DNA of 64,000 bases, taken from Acidicapsa dinghuensis. GTDB taxonomy: Bacteria > Acidobacteriota > Terriglobia > Terriglobales > Acidobacteriaceae. A program made the translations under genes and the position numbers. How positions within the stretch are numbered: position 1 is the stretch's first letter; each line of letters opens with the position of its first letter. The notes below the pieces were generated by a model. The model worked only from the letters and a program-made list of their open reading frames with translations. It was not told the DNA's origin and did no database searches. The stretch is taken from the NCBI RefSeq assembly GCF_025685685.1, contig NZ_JAGSYH010000006.1, forward strand, positions 124,001-188,000. Reading direction: 5' to 3'. This document shows, one piece after another, positions 44,292-54,227 of the stretch.

Positions 44292-46940
44292 ATGTCAGTC
44301 TGGACGCGCATCGTCAACGTCTTTCGCAGCGATCGTGTGAATTGCGAGATTGCGGAAGAGTTTGAGACGCATATTGAAGAGGCTGTTGCTGCGGGGCGTA
44401 ACGAGCGTGAGGCGCGGCGCGCGCTGGGAACCTACGTTCGTCATCGCAAAGAAGGCCACCAGGTGCGTGTCATTGGATGGCTCGATTCACTGCGGGCCGA
44501 TGCGATCTTTGGCTGGCGTCAGTTGTGGAAGCACAAGACAACAAGCGTGGCGGCTGTGCTGTCGCTTGCGCTGGGCATCGGCGCGTGTGGCGCTGCCTTT
44601 CGGTTGGTTAACGCGCTATTTCTTCGGCCACTGCCGATTCAGAATTCGGAGCGGCTCTATGCGGTTCGGCTGGATGGAGTCACTTTTCAAGGCAAGCCGT
44701 TCATCTGGGACACGATGTCGTATCCAGTGTTCATGAAGATGCGTGCGGCGGTTGCGGGACAGGCGGAGCTGATTGCGATGGAGCCTGCGCACCGGAATGA
44801 CATCACCTTTAGCTCAGACGCGGAAATGGAAAAGGCCTATGTGCAGCATGTTTCCGGCTGGATGTTTGCCGCGTTCGGGCTGAGGCCGGCGCTCGGGCGA
44901 TTGCTGACCGAGGATGATGATCGCGTGCAAGGGGCTGAACCATATGCGGTGATTTCGTATGGATATTGGTCGAGCCGGTTTGGACGAGATCCGGGAGTGA
45001 TTGGCAAGAGTTTTCGCATGGGGGACGATCTCTATCGGATCGTGGGCGTTTCGGATCGCGGATTTACGGGGACGGAACCGGGAAAGATGCCGGATGTTTT
45101 TGTTCCGACAGCAATGAATGTGCAGGGAGTGCGAGAGGCCGGCGATGGGTGGCTTAGGGTTTTTGTGCTACCCAGGTCAGGAATAGCCATTGAGCCGGTA
45201 CGTCAGCAGATGTATGCGGTTTATCGCGCCTTTGAGCAGGAGCGGGCGAAGGCGTGGACGAACATTCCGAAAGAACTACTCATAGGCTATCCGCGAGAGA
45301 AGCTGCTGTTGAGGCCTGCTGGCACAGGCGTTTCGCAGATGCAGGACGATTATCGAGTTCCATTGACGGTGCTCGGTCTGCTGGTAGTACTGATGCTGCT
45401 GATTGCATGCGCGAATGTGGCGAATCTGATTGCAGCGCGCTCGTCAGCGCGTTCGCGAGAGATGGCGCTGCGGATTTCAATTGGCTCCGGAAGACTGCGC
45501 CTGGCGCAGATGATTCTGGCGGAAAGCGCAATCTTAGCTGGGCTGGCCACAGTGGCAGGTGCGCTCTTTGCGTTCTGGGCTGCGCCCTTTGTGGTTCGCA
45601 GCATCGGCCACGCGGACGATCCGGTGCGTCTGGTGTTTGGCGGAGGTTGGAACGTGTTGGCGTTTGGATCGTTCTTGGCGCTTGGCACAACACTATTGTT
45701 TGGGCTGGGACCGGCCTTCCGTGCTTCAAAGATCAAACCAGCAAGCGCACTCAAGGGCGGCGACGATCCAATGGCACGACGTCGAGGAATGTATCTGGTG
45801 ATTGGCGCGCAGACGGCTTTCTGCTTTGTGGTGCTCTTTCTCAGCTTTCTCTTCGTGACGACCTTCCGCCGATTGTCGGAGCGACCGTTGGGGTTTGCTC
45901 CGGAGCGCGTGTTGCTACTGAATACCTTAAAGAAAGACAACAAGCACGTGATTGATTGGCAGCCTCTGCTGGAGCGAATAAAGGCTCAGCCCGGGGTTGA
46001 GTTGGTAGCTCTGGAGGGATGGCCGCTGCTTGGCGGAATGAACGACAACGAGCTGATTTCGATGAAGGGTGCACCGCCGACGAATGTTTCGTCGAACTTT
46101 CTCGGCATATCACCGGGCTGGATTAAGACGATGAAGATCGCGTTGCTGGATGGGCGTGATTTGCAGGCCGAGGATGCAAGAGCGCACGCCGTGCTGGTGA
46201 ATCGTGCATTTGCTCAACAGTACTTTGGCGGACGCGATCCAGTGGGCCAGTGGTTTACAACGCTCGGATTCAACGGTACGCCCGATCGACATGAGATTGT
46301 AGGTTGGGTCGCGGACGTTGCCGCCAAAAATGTGCATGAGCCGATGTCGCCGGCAGTCTACCTTCCGCTGCACACTGATGCATTGGGATCGTCGTGGGAC
46401 AGTGCAACATTGGTCGTTCGCACATCGGTTACCGATCCTTCAGTGCTGACGGCGACCCTGCGACACACAGTGGAACAGAGCGAGCCTGAGCTGCGCGTCG
46501 GCGACGTGGAAACACAGATGGAACTCGTCCGCGCGCAGACAATTCGTGAGCGGCTCCTGGCAAATCTTGCAGCATTTTTTGCAGTAGTTGCTCTGCTTCT
46601 GGCAGCCGTTGGGCTCTATGGCGTGCTGAGCTACTCGGTGCTGCAGCGAGAGCGAGAGATAGGCGTGCGCATCGCGCTCGGGGCGAGGCTTGGCCATGTC
46701 ACGCGGATTGTGACGGCTCAGATCTTCGCGATGGTGGCCACAGGAGCACTAGCAGGTTGTGCGCTCGGACTGATCGCGGCACGATATGTGCAGTCTCTCT
46801 TGTATGGCGTGAAGGGAAGCGATCCGATCACGATGGCCGCGCCTGCTCTGGTGCTTTTTGCAGCGGTTTTGTTGTCGGCTTTGCCGGCAGTGTTGAGGGC
46901 CACGCGCATCGATCCGGCGACGATGCTGCGGGCTGAATAA
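44292..46940 (+). CDS. ADOP-family orphan ABC permease (ADOP 2)
   Basis: An 882-residue permease with the cytoplasmic prefix FRSDRVNCEIAEEFETHIEE, a first TM at about residues 90-112, a periplasmic MacB-like core, an FtsX block (LLVVLMLLIACANVANLI), a second core and a last FtsX block ending RIDPATMLRAE. It is directly coupled to padR (1-nt gap). No ATPase is present. ADOPs 2, 3 and 4 share the same prefix type (DSLRADAIFGWRQL), unlike ADOP 1. The function is unknown; MacB-like relatives act as mechanotransmission pumps, but without an ATPase they may depend on distant partners. Confidence 0.9.
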   Translation: MSVWTRIVNVFRSDRVNCEIAEEFETHIEEAVAAGRNEREARRALGTYVRHRKEGHQVRVIGWLDSLRADAIFGWRQLWKHKTTSVAAVLSLALGIGACGAAFRLVNALFLRPLPIQNSERLYAVRLDGVTFQGKPFIWDTMSYPVFMKMRAAVAGQAELIAMEPAHRNDITFSSDAEMEKAYVQHVSGWMFAAFGLRPALGRLLTEDDDRVQGAEPYAVISYGYWSSRFGRDPGVIGKSFRMGDDLYRIVGVSDRGFTGTEPGKMPDVFVPTAMNVQGVREAGDGWLRVFVLPRSGIAIEPVRQQMYAVYRAFEQERAKAWTNIPKELLIGYPREKLLLRPAGTGVSQMQDDYRVPLTVLGLLVVLMLLIACANVANLIAARSSARSREMALRISIGSGRLRLAQMILAESAILAGLATVAGALFAFWAAPFVVRSIGHADDPVRLVFGGGWNVLAFGSFLALGTTLLFGLGPAFRASKIKPASALKGGDDPMARRRGMYLVIGAQTAFCFVVLFLSFLFVTTFRRLSERPLGFAPERVLLLNTLKKDNKHVIDWQPLLERIKAQPGVELVALEGWPLLGGMNDNELISMKGAPPTNVSSNFLGISPGWIKTMKIALLDGRDLQAEDARAHAVLVNRAFAQQYFGGRDPVGQWFTTLGFNGTPDRHEIVGWVADVAAKNVHEPMSPAVYLPLHTDALGSSWDSATLVVRTSVTDPSVLTATLRHTVEQSEPELRVGDVETQMELVRAQTIRERLLANLAAFFAVVALLLAAVGLYGVLSYSVLQREREIGVRIALGARLGHVTRIVTAQIFAMVATGALAGCALGLIAARYVQSLLYGVKGSDPITMAAPALVLFAAVLLSALPAVLRATRIDPATMLRAE

Positions 46941-46998
46941 AACATAAGCCGGAAGTTGTCTCTTTGTTTTGTCCTGTGGATGGGAGAGTGAACATGTC
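46904..46998 (+). repeat. ADOP junction repeat, copy A
   Basis: Covers the last codons of ADOP 2, the intergenic stretch and the start of ADOP 3. It is nearly identical to 49657-49754: 34 identical nt upstream of the stop, then only 4 substitutions and one 3-nt insertion through to the next ATG. Confidence 0.85.
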
Positions 46999-49693
46999 GT
47001 TATGGTCGCGAGTTGCGAATGTTTTCCGCGGGGATCGGTTGAATCGCGAGATTTCCGAAGAGTTCGAGTCGCATGTTGCAGAGGCTGTTGCTTCGGGGCG
47101 TAGTGAGCGCGAGGCACGGCGTGCGCTGGGTACGTATGCGCGGCATCGCGAAGAAGGCCATCAGGCGCGCGTGATCGGATGGCTCGATTCACTGTGCGCT
47201 GACGCAATCTTCGGCTGGCGCCAGTTGATGAAGCGCAAGGTGACGACGGGCGCGGCGATACTTTCTCTCGCGCTGGCGATCGGAGCTTGTACGTCAGCGT
47301 TCCGGCTGGTGGATGCGATGTTTTTGCGTCCGATGCCGGTAAGCGCCCCGGCGAGCCTCTATGCGATTTCGTACCATGGCTTCGATGCCAAGACGAAGGC
47401 CCCGGAGAGCTGGGACAGCAACTCCTATCCCATGTTCCGGGAGATGCGCAAGGCGGTGATGGAGCAGGCAGATCTGTCAGCCGTGTCATACGTGAGCCAT
47501 GTCGATTTGACGTATGGTTCGGACGCGGAGATGGAGAAGGCATATCGTCAATCCGTATCCGGCAGCCTATTTTCGAACCTTGGACTGCGACCGGTTCTCG
47601 GCAGGCTGCTCGCGGAAGACGATGATCGAGTACCAGGGGCTGAGCCTTATGCGGTGCTCTCGTATGACTACTGGACGCGACGCTTCGGGAAGGATTCACA
47701 GGTGATTGGGCGTCGGCTCCACATGGACGGCGCAGTCTATGAAATTGTCGGGGTGGCGTCGAAGGGATTCACCGGCACAGAGCCCGGCACGATGACCGAC
47801 ATGTTTGTGCCGACCATGATGGAAGCTGGATCAGTCAACAACGCCAACTCCTTCTGGTTGCGGATATTTGTACGAGTGAAGCCGTGTGTGGATGTCCGGA
47901 GCCTGGCCGGCAAGATGGACGCAGTTTTTCGCGTGTGGGAGAAGAATCGAGCGAAGACATTTATCAATTTTCCGAAATACCTGCTCGATACATTCCCGCG
48001 GGAGCATCTGGTGTTGAAGTCCGCAGCGGAAGGGGCTTCAAGTATGCAAGCCGATTACGGTTCTGCGTTGACTGTGCTCTGCGTGCTGGTGGGAATGGTA
48101 CTGCTGATTGCCTGTGCGAATGTAGCTAATCTCATGTCGGCGCAAGCGGCGGCGCGTGCACGCGAGATGGCGTTGCGTGTCTCGATTGGCTCGGGACGCT
48201 GGCGGCTCGTTCAAATGGTGATGGTAGAGAGCGCGATGCTGGGGCTGATTGCGGCGGGTCTTGGGCTTCTGTTCGCGTGGCGGGCTACGCCGTTCGTAGT
48301 AAGCAAAATCAATCCGCCAGACAATCCGGCAAGGCTGGTGCTACCGGCGGACTGGATGGTGATTGGTTTCGGGCTGGCGATGGCGATCGGCGTGACACTG
48401 CTGTTTGGCCTGCTGCCAGCTCTTCGCGCCTCGGGTGTGAAACCAGTGCATGCACTAAAAGGCGGAGACGAGCCGGTTGCGAAGAAGAGATCCATGTATG
48501 CGTTGATCGCAGCGCAAGTAGCGTTCTGTTTTGTTGTGCTGTTCGTCGCGGGACTATTTGCGACGACATTGAGCAAGTTGACGAAGCAGCCGATCGGGTT
48601 TTCGCCCAGACGGGTGCTGGTGCTTGATACCGTCACGCAGCATCCTGAGCCGCCCGTGAAGTGGGACCAGATGGCTGCAGCTTTGCGGACTGTGCCGGGA
48701 GTCGAGACAACAGCGCTTGAGGATTGGCCACTGATGAGCGGCACGATGCGCAACGATCACATCTCAGTCAACGGTGCTGCGCCGAGTGACGTACTCGCCT
48801 TTTTTCTGCGGGTTTCGCCGGGGTGGCTGGAAACGATGCGTATTCCAATGGTCGCCGGCAGAGACTTCCGCGATAGCGATACAAGCCCGAGTGTAGCGAT
48901 CGTGAATGAAGCCTTTGCGAAGCAGTACTTCAACGGAGCCAATCCAGTGGGGCGCACGTTCGAGACGAGAGGTCCGGACAGAGTGAATGCGCAGTATGAG
49001 ATTGTGGGCCTTGCAGGCGATGTGGTGTATCGCGATCTCCGCGAGAAAATATTGCCGCAGGCCTATGTGCCACTCCATCGCGCCGCTAATCTTCGAGCGG
49101 ACACGCCGATCTCAGCGCAAACTTTGTCAGCCGCGACATTACAACCGATGCAGGGGGTGACTATCGTTGTGCGAACGGCAAGCGATGACTCGATCCTCTT
49201 GTCGGAAACACTACGGAAAGCTATGACGAGGATCGATCCCGAGTTTCGCGTAAGCACGATCCAAACCCAGACCGAGTTGGTGAATGCGCAAACCATTCGC
49301 GAGCGTCTATTAGCATCGCTGGCGCTCTTTTTTGCCAGTCTGGCTTTGTTGCTGGCTGCTATCGGATTGTACGGAGTGTTGAACTACGCGGTGTTGCAAC
49401 GGGAGCGTGAGATTGGCGTGCGAATTGCGCTGGGCGCGCGGCTGGGGCATGTTGTGCGGATAGTGACGGCACAAGTCCTGGTGATGGTGGTGGCAGGAGG
49501 AATCGCGGGCTGGGCGCTCGGATTGATGCTCGTGCGATACGTGCAGTCTCTGCTGTATCAGGTCAAGGGCAATGATCCGGCGATGCTGGCTGTTCCTGCC
49601 TTGGTGCTCCTGATGGCTGTGGTGCTTTCTGCGATGCCTGCGGTGATTAGGGCAGCGCGCATCGATCCGGCGACGATGCTGCGGGCTGAATAA
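46994..49693 (+). CDS. ADOP-family orphan ABC permease (ADOP 3)
   Basis: An 899-residue paralogue of ADOP 2 with the same order of domains: prefix FRGDRLNREISEEFESHVAE, TM at about 90-112, two MacB-like periplasmic cores, FtsX blocks (LVGMVLLIACANVANLM in the first) and the C-terminal RIDPATMLRAE. The start at 46994 (MSLWSRVANVF) matches the starts of ADOPs 2 and 4 and has GGGAGAG upstream; the frame opens ten codons earlier. It ends with a double TAA stop caused by the 3-nt insertion in junction copy B. Co-transcribed with its neighbours. Confidence 0.9.
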   Translation: MSLWSRVANVFRGDRLNREISEEFESHVAEAVASGRSEREARRALGTYARHREEGHQARVIGWLDSLCADAIFGWRQLMKRKVTTGAAILSLALAIGACTSAFRLVDAMFLRPMPVSAPASLYAISYHGFDAKTKAPESWDSNSYPMFREMRKAVMEQADLSAVSYVSHVDLTYGSDAEMEKAYRQSVSGSLFSNLGLRPVLGRLLAEDDDRVPGAEPYAVLSYDYWTRRFGKDSQVIGRRLHMDGAVYEIVGVASKGFTGTEPGTMTDMFVPTMMEAGSVNNANSFWLRIFVRVKPCVDVRSLAGKMDAVFRVWEKNRAKTFINFPKYLLDTFPREHLVLKSAAEGASSMQADYGSALTVLCVLVGMVLLIACANVANLMSAQAAARAREMALRVSIGSGRWRLVQMVMVESAMLGLIAAGLGLLFAWRATPFVVSKINPPDNPARLVLPADWMVIGFGLAMAIGVTLLFGLLPALRASGVKPVHALKGGDEPVAKKRSMYALIAAQVAFCFVVLFVAGLFATTLSKLTKQPIGFSPRRVLVLDTVTQHPEPPVKWDQMAAALRTVPGVETTALEDWPLMSGTMRNDHISVNGAAPSDVLAFFLRVSPGWLETMRIPMVAGRDFRDSDTSPSVAIVNEAFAKQYFNGANPVGRTFETRGPDRVNAQYEIVGLAGDVVYRDLREKILPQAYVPLHRAANLRADTPISAQTLSAATLQPMQGVTIVVRTASDDSILLSETLRKAMTRIDPEFRVSTIQTQTELVNAQTIRERLLASLALFFASLALLLAAIGLYGVLNYAVLQREREIGVRIALGARLGHVVRIVTAQVLVMVVAGGIAGWALGLMLVRYVQSLLYQVKGNDPAMLAVPALVLLMAVVLSAMPAVIRAARIDPATMLRAE

Positions 49694-49754
49694 TAAAACA
49701 TAAGCCGGAAGTTGTCTCTTTGTTTTATCCCGTGGATGGGAGCGTGAATATGTC
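49657..49754 (+). repeat. ADOP junction repeat, copy B
   Basis: Equivalent of 46904-46998 between ADOP 3 and ADOP 4. It contains a 3-nt TAA duplication at the stop codon. The non-coding part is as conserved as the coding ends. Confidence 0.85.
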
Positions 49755-52392
49755 ATGGTGGTCACGAGTTGCGAATGTCTTTCGCGGCGATCGCTTGAAT
49801 CGCGAGATTGCCGAAGAGTTCGAATTGCATGTCGAAGAAGCTATAGCTACAGGGCGCGATGAAAGCGAAGCGCGGCGCGCATTGGGCACACATGTGCGGC
49901 ACCGCGAAGAAGGCCATCAGACGCGAGTGATTGGCTGGCTTGATTCGTTGCGTGCGGATGTGATCTTCGGCTGGCGGCAGTTGAAGCGCAACAGAGTGAC
50001 ATCGGCTGCCGCGATTCTCTCGCTGGCGCTTGCGATTGGCGCCTGTACATCTGCCTTCCGGCTGATGGATGCACTGTTGTGGCGGCCATTGCCTGTGGCC
50101 CATGCAGATCGGTTATACGATATCTGGCGTGAAACTGCGATCAATGGTGCTCCTTACAGATACGATTCGTGGGCTTATCCCTCGTATCAGCTGATGCGGG
50201 ATGCGGTGAAAGATCATGCGCAACTCCTTGCGGTGTCTCCCGCGGAGCGCACCGATCTTACTTACGGTTCAGATGACGACATGGAGAAGGCGCATGTGCA
50301 GTACGTCTCCGGCTCAATGTTTGGGGCATTCGGCCTGCGGCCTGCTCTTGGACGGCTATTGGACGAAAACGACGATCGCGTACCGAAAGCAAGCCCCTAT
50401 GCCGTGCTTTCCTATGACTATTGGCAGCGCCGGTTTGGCCGCGATCCGAAAGTGATTGGTCGCAGTCTGCGTATAGGTTCCGATCTCTATCAGATCGTGG
50501 GAGTAGTGGATCTCCCATTTACCGGTACCGATCCGGGAACTCTTACAGATGTTTTTCTGCCAATAATGATGAATCCATTGGTAACGCGGAAAGACGCAGC
50601 CTGGATGAGAACACTAGCAATTGTGCATCCGGGCGTGGCGCTCGGTCCTTTGACGGCAAAGATGAGCGCGATTAGCCTCGCCTTTGAAACGGAACGAGCA
50701 AAAAGTTTCAAGGATCTGCCGAACAGCATTATGACGGCCATTCTCAGCGAGAAACTGACGATGATACCTGCCGGCGCTGGGGTTTCGGAGTTGCAAGACC
50801 AGTATCGCCGCGCGCTCGGTGTGATTGGTGTTCTGGTAGCTCTGGTGCTGCTGATTGCATGCGCCAACGTGGCGAATCTAATGACGGCACAAGCTGCGAC
50901 TCGCGCGCAGGAGATGGCATTACGTGTCTCGATCGGCGCGGGCCGCTTGCGGCTTGTGCGGATGGTGCTCACCGAGAGTGTGATGATGGCAGTGCTCGCT
51001 TCACTGCTGGCAGCGGCGTTTGCCTGGTGGTCGGCTCCGCTTGTTGTCAGTATGATTAATCCGCCAGATGACCCGGCACGCCTGATGCTGCCTGGAGACT
51101 GGCGCGTTCTCGGATTCGGGCTCTTGCTGGTCGTTGTAGTTGTTCTGCTCTTTGGCTTGGCTCCTGCGTTGCGAGCTTCGGCAGTCAAGCCCGTGAACGC
51201 GCTCAAAGGTGGCGAGGACCCGCATGGCAGGCGCAGAGGCATGTACGTCATGATCGGCGCGCAGGTGGCCTTCTGCTTTGTCGTCGTCTTCATTGCCGGG
51301 TTATTTGTGACGACGTTCCAAAGGCTGGCGCACAAGCCGCTTGGTTTCGAGCCGGAAAATCTATTGTTGCTCGATACTGTCGCGCAGCGGGAGCAGCCAG
51401 CGTCAGTCTGGGATCAGGCGGTCGAAGGCCTGCGTGGAGTTTCAGGCGTCGAAGATGCCGCTCTATGCGCCGCACCACTACTGGGAGGCAATTCGTGGAA
51501 TAACTTCATCTCCATCAATGGCGCACCTCCTGGGCCGATCGTCTCGCATTTTCTGGAGGTTTCTCCGGACTGGATTCGTACAATGCGTATGCCATTGATC
51601 GATGGAAGGGACTTTCGCAATGGAGATACGACACCGGGCGCAGCGATCGTGAATGAAACCTTCGCAAAGACGTTTTTTCACGGCGAAAACCCGGTAGGCA
51701 AAACCTTCGCGAGAGAATCACGGACTGTGCACTATCAGATTGTGGGGATGGTCCGCGATGCACCATATCGCAGCCTGCGAGAGCCAACGTTACCGGTAGC
51801 CTTTATCCCGAGGCATGAAATCGATGCATCGGGAGTCGTGCAGGGCTCAACGGAAGGTACATTCGTTGTGCGTACGGAGGGCGCAGCGCCAACGGCACTA
51901 GCGTCTCTGCTGAGACAGAGAATCCATCAGGAGCATCCAGAACTACGGGTAAGCAATATCCGCACGCAGATGGAACTGGTGCGCGATCAGACGATCCGCG
52001 AACGGCTGCTTGCGATGCTGGCGGTGTTCTTTGCCGGAGTAGCTCTGCTGCTGGCAGGTATCGGTCTGTATGGTGTGTTGCATTACTCTGTGCTGCAGCG
52101 CCAGCGTGAATTTGGCATTCGCATCGCTCTCGGAGCAAGGATTGCCAATATCGCCCGGCTGGTTACGTCTGAGGTCTTCGCCATGGTGATTGCTGGTGGA
52201 GCAGTGGGCTTGGTGCTCGGACTCCTGGCCGCGAAGTACATCCAGTCGCTGCTTTATGGAGTGAAGGGGAACGATCCGGCGACGTTGATTATGCCTGTTC
52301 TAGTGCTATTAGCGGCAGCCGCATTCTCAGCACTTCCGGCCGTTCTGCGCGCGGCGCGAGTTGATCCAGCAAAAATGCTGCGTGCGGAGTGA
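49750..52392 (+). CDS. ADOP-family orphan ABC permease (ADOP 4)
   Basis: An 880-residue paralogue. The prefix is FRGDRLNREIAEEFELHVEE, then TM, MacB-like core, FtsX block (GVLVALVLLIACANVANLM), second core and final FtsX block ending RVDPAKMLRAE. The start at 49750 (MSWWSRVANVF) is chosen by alignment with ADOPs 2 and 3, with GGGAGCG upstream. The 3' end differs from ADOPs 2 and 3 and carries no junction repeat, so it marks the end of the duplication. No terminator was recognised between its stop and 52517. Confidence 0.9.
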   Translation: MSWWSRVANVFRGDRLNREIAEEFELHVEEAIATGRDESEARRALGTHVRHREEGHQTRVIGWLDSLRADVIFGWRQLKRNRVTSAAAILSLALAIGACTSAFRLMDALLWRPLPVAHADRLYDIWRETAINGAPYRYDSWAYPSYQLMRDAVKDHAQLLAVSPAERTDLTYGSDDDMEKAHVQYVSGSMFGAFGLRPALGRLLDENDDRVPKASPYAVLSYDYWQRRFGRDPKVIGRSLRIGSDLYQIVGVVDLPFTGTDPGTLTDVFLPIMMNPLVTRKDAAWMRTLAIVHPGVALGPLTAKMSAISLAFETERAKSFKDLPNSIMTAILSEKLTMIPAGAGVSELQDQYRRALGVIGVLVALVLLIACANVANLMTAQAATRAQEMALRVSIGAGRLRLVRMVLTESVMMAVLASLLAAAFAWWSAPLVVSMINPPDDPARLMLPGDWRVLGFGLLLVVVVVLLFGLAPALRASAVKPVNALKGGEDPHGRRRGMYVMIGAQVAFCFVVVFIAGLFVTTFQRLAHKPLGFEPENLLLLDTVAQREQPASVWDQAVEGLRGVSGVEDAALCAAPLLGGNSWNNFISINGAPPGPIVSHFLEVSPDWIRTMRMPLIDGRDFRNGDTTPGAAIVNETFAKTFFHGENPVGKTFARESRTVHYQIVGMVRDAPYRSLREPTLPVAFIPRHEIDASGVVQGSTEGTFVVRTEGAAPTALASLLRQRIHQEHPELRVSNIRTQMELVRDQTIRERLLAMLAVFFAGVALLLAGIGLYGVLHYSVLQRQREFGIRIALGARIANIARLVTSEVFAMVIAGGAVGLVLGLLAAKYIQSLLYGVKGNDPATLIMPVLVLLAAAAFSALPAVLRAARVDPAKMLRAE

Positions 52393-52517
52393 TCGTGTTG
52401 AACATCTTCTTAAAAAATCATAAGGATCGCATTCTGTAACCTTGGATTCACAGGCCGTTGTTAGCATCCTTTGCGCGACAAAGTTCCCCGCTTGCGTTCG
52501 CATAAAGGAGACGATCC

Positions 52518-54227
52518 ATGACAGCAGTGAAGTGGAACCGGCAAATTCGCCAGTTCTGGTTGAACGGAAGCGTTCTTACATTAGCCGTGGCATCGCTGGC
52601 AGGCAGCACCGCGGTGCAGGCTCAGCAGCGTCACGATGATGATTCTCATTTCCGTCTTTACCCAAACAATCTCGTGGTGAGCCGCAGTGTGTATGACAAC
52701 AAGGCTTCCAATGTAACGGTGGGCGAAATTTTGCCGCCCAACTGCGCCAACACGCAAGGGGGATGTTCGGCCAGTACAGGCGCCACAAACAACGGGCTGT
52801 ATCCGTATGTCTTCAACAATGACTCGTATGACGGCAGCTTCGGGATTACCTCCCGGTTGTATCTCGACCAGATCACTCCGGAAGGCTGGTCAATCAGTAC
52901 GCTCGAGCTTCCAAACAGCCTGCAGCATGGCGTTACCTCGTCCAGCGATCAGCTTGTGACCAGCTTCAGCTCGAAGTCCGAAGGCGCGCTGAATCTCTCC
53001 ACAAGCGGCAAGTACCTGACCTTCATCGATTACGTCGCTCCGGTAAATACGATTGACGCTTCGAATTCGAATACGCCGCTGGCGGTCGATCCCACAAATC
53101 CCGTAGGCGAAGCCTATTATCGCGCCGTAGCAACTCTGGATGCGAAGGGCCACTTACACTTCACTGAGACAAACGCCTACAGCGGCAACAATGGACGCGC
53201 TGCCATCCTGAACGATAAGGATGGTCTCGATCTGGTTTACACCGCTGGCAATGCAGGCAACGGCAGCAATCCTCAGCCGGAGGGTGTGGTGCTTGGAGCA
53301 GGCGCGCAGTTGATTCCAGCGCTGAAGGCTCCGGAGGATGCGCAGGATCCCGGCCTGCCGACTCCGGTGGCCAGCTTTAACGTTACTCAGCTTAGCGATA
53401 AGAAGGACAAGATCGGTAAGGACGACAACTTCCGCGGCATGACCATTTTCAACAATGTGCTGTATTACACCAAGGGCAGCGGCAGCAACGGCGTTAACAC
53501 GGTCTACTTCGTGGATACAACCGGCACTGCCTGCCCGAAGGGAACTGGCGTTCCAGTAGCCGGAGCGGCGCTGCCAACCTCGTCCATCGTTTACGATCCT
53601 TCGACCGTAACGACAGACGGGCTCTCCAGCAATATGTGTATCCTTAATGGATTTCCAACCCTGTTGGCCAAGAGCACGACAGGTCTGAATTATCCATTTG
53701 GCATTTGGTTTGCCGATGCCAACACCCTCTATGTGGCAGACGAAGGCGACGGCTACAACGGCGGAACAGATCTGTACACGCATGCGAGCGGGTCCACCGG
53801 TGGGTTACAGAAGTGGGTCTTCAATGCTTCAACTGGAAGCTGGAGCCTGGCTTATACGCTTACCAATGGGCTCAACATCGGAACACCTTACACGGTAAAG
53901 GGATATCCGACGGGAACCAACAGCGGTGCAGGTGGAAGTGGGCTGCCATGGGCGCCAGCAACCGACGGTTTGCGCAATATCACCGGCCGGGTCAACTGGG
54001 ATGGAACGGTAACCATCTGGGCGATCACTTCCACTGTAAGCGGAAGCGGTGATCAAGGTGCCGATCCAAACAAACTGGTGGCCATCACCGACAAACTGAG
54101 CAACACCACCTCAGCACAGACGGCGAAGGAGAAGTTCGTTACCGTGCGGTCAGCTGGCTGGGGTGAGGTCCTGCGCGGCGTTTCCTTTACGCCGACTGAA
54201 GAGGCTCATGAAGGCCACGGCTGGTAA
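52518..54227 (+). CDS. large exported protein of unknown function, possible beta-propeller
   Basis: A 569-residue protein with AAAGGAG upstream of ATG 52518 and a signal peptide (residues about 15-36, ending AVQAQ). The mature part is rich in Gly, Ser, Asn and Thr with repeated strand-turn patterns, for example ANTLYVADEGDGYNGG, FRGMTIFNNVLYYTKG and GRVNWDGTVTIWAITS, consistent with an NHL- or SMP30-like beta-propeller (inference). A His/Glu-rich end (EEAHEGHGW) and HDDDSH near the N-terminus could bind metal. I do not recognise a named family. It has its own terminator. Confidence 0.65.
   Translation: MTAVKWNRQIRQFWLNGSVLTLAVASLAGSTAVQAQQRHDDDSHFRLYPNNLVVSRSVYDNKASNVTVGEILPPNCANTQGGCSASTGATNNGLYPYVFNNDSYDGSFGITSRLYLDQITPEGWSISTLELPNSLQHGVTSSSDQLVTSFSSKSEGALNLSTSGKYLTFIDYVAPVNTIDASNSNTPLAVDPTNPVGEAYYRAVATLDAKGHLHFTETNAYSGNNGRAAILNDKDGLDLVYTAGNAGNGSNPQPEGVVLGAGAQLIPALKAPEDAQDPGLPTPVASFNVTQLSDKKDKIGKDDNFRGMTIFNNVLYYTKGSGSNGVNTVYFVDTTGTACPKGTGVPVAGAALPTSSIVYDPSTVTTDGLSSNMCILNGFPTLLAKSTTGLNYPFGIWFADANTLYVADEGDGYNGGTDLYTHASGSTGGLQKWVFNASTGSWSLAYTLTNGLNIGTPYTVKGYPTGTNSGAGGSGLPWAPATDGLRNITGRVNWDGTVTIWAITSTVSGSGDQGADPNKLVAITDKLSNTTSAQTAKEKFVTVRSAGWGEVLRGVSFTPTEEAHEGHGW

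Noticed and set aside
46749-47699. 316-codon minus-strand frame
   Set aside because: Antisense across two ADOP genes; Arg/Ser/Pro-rich shadow.
50490-51335. 281-codon minus-strand frame
   Set aside because: Antisense shadow of ADOP 4.
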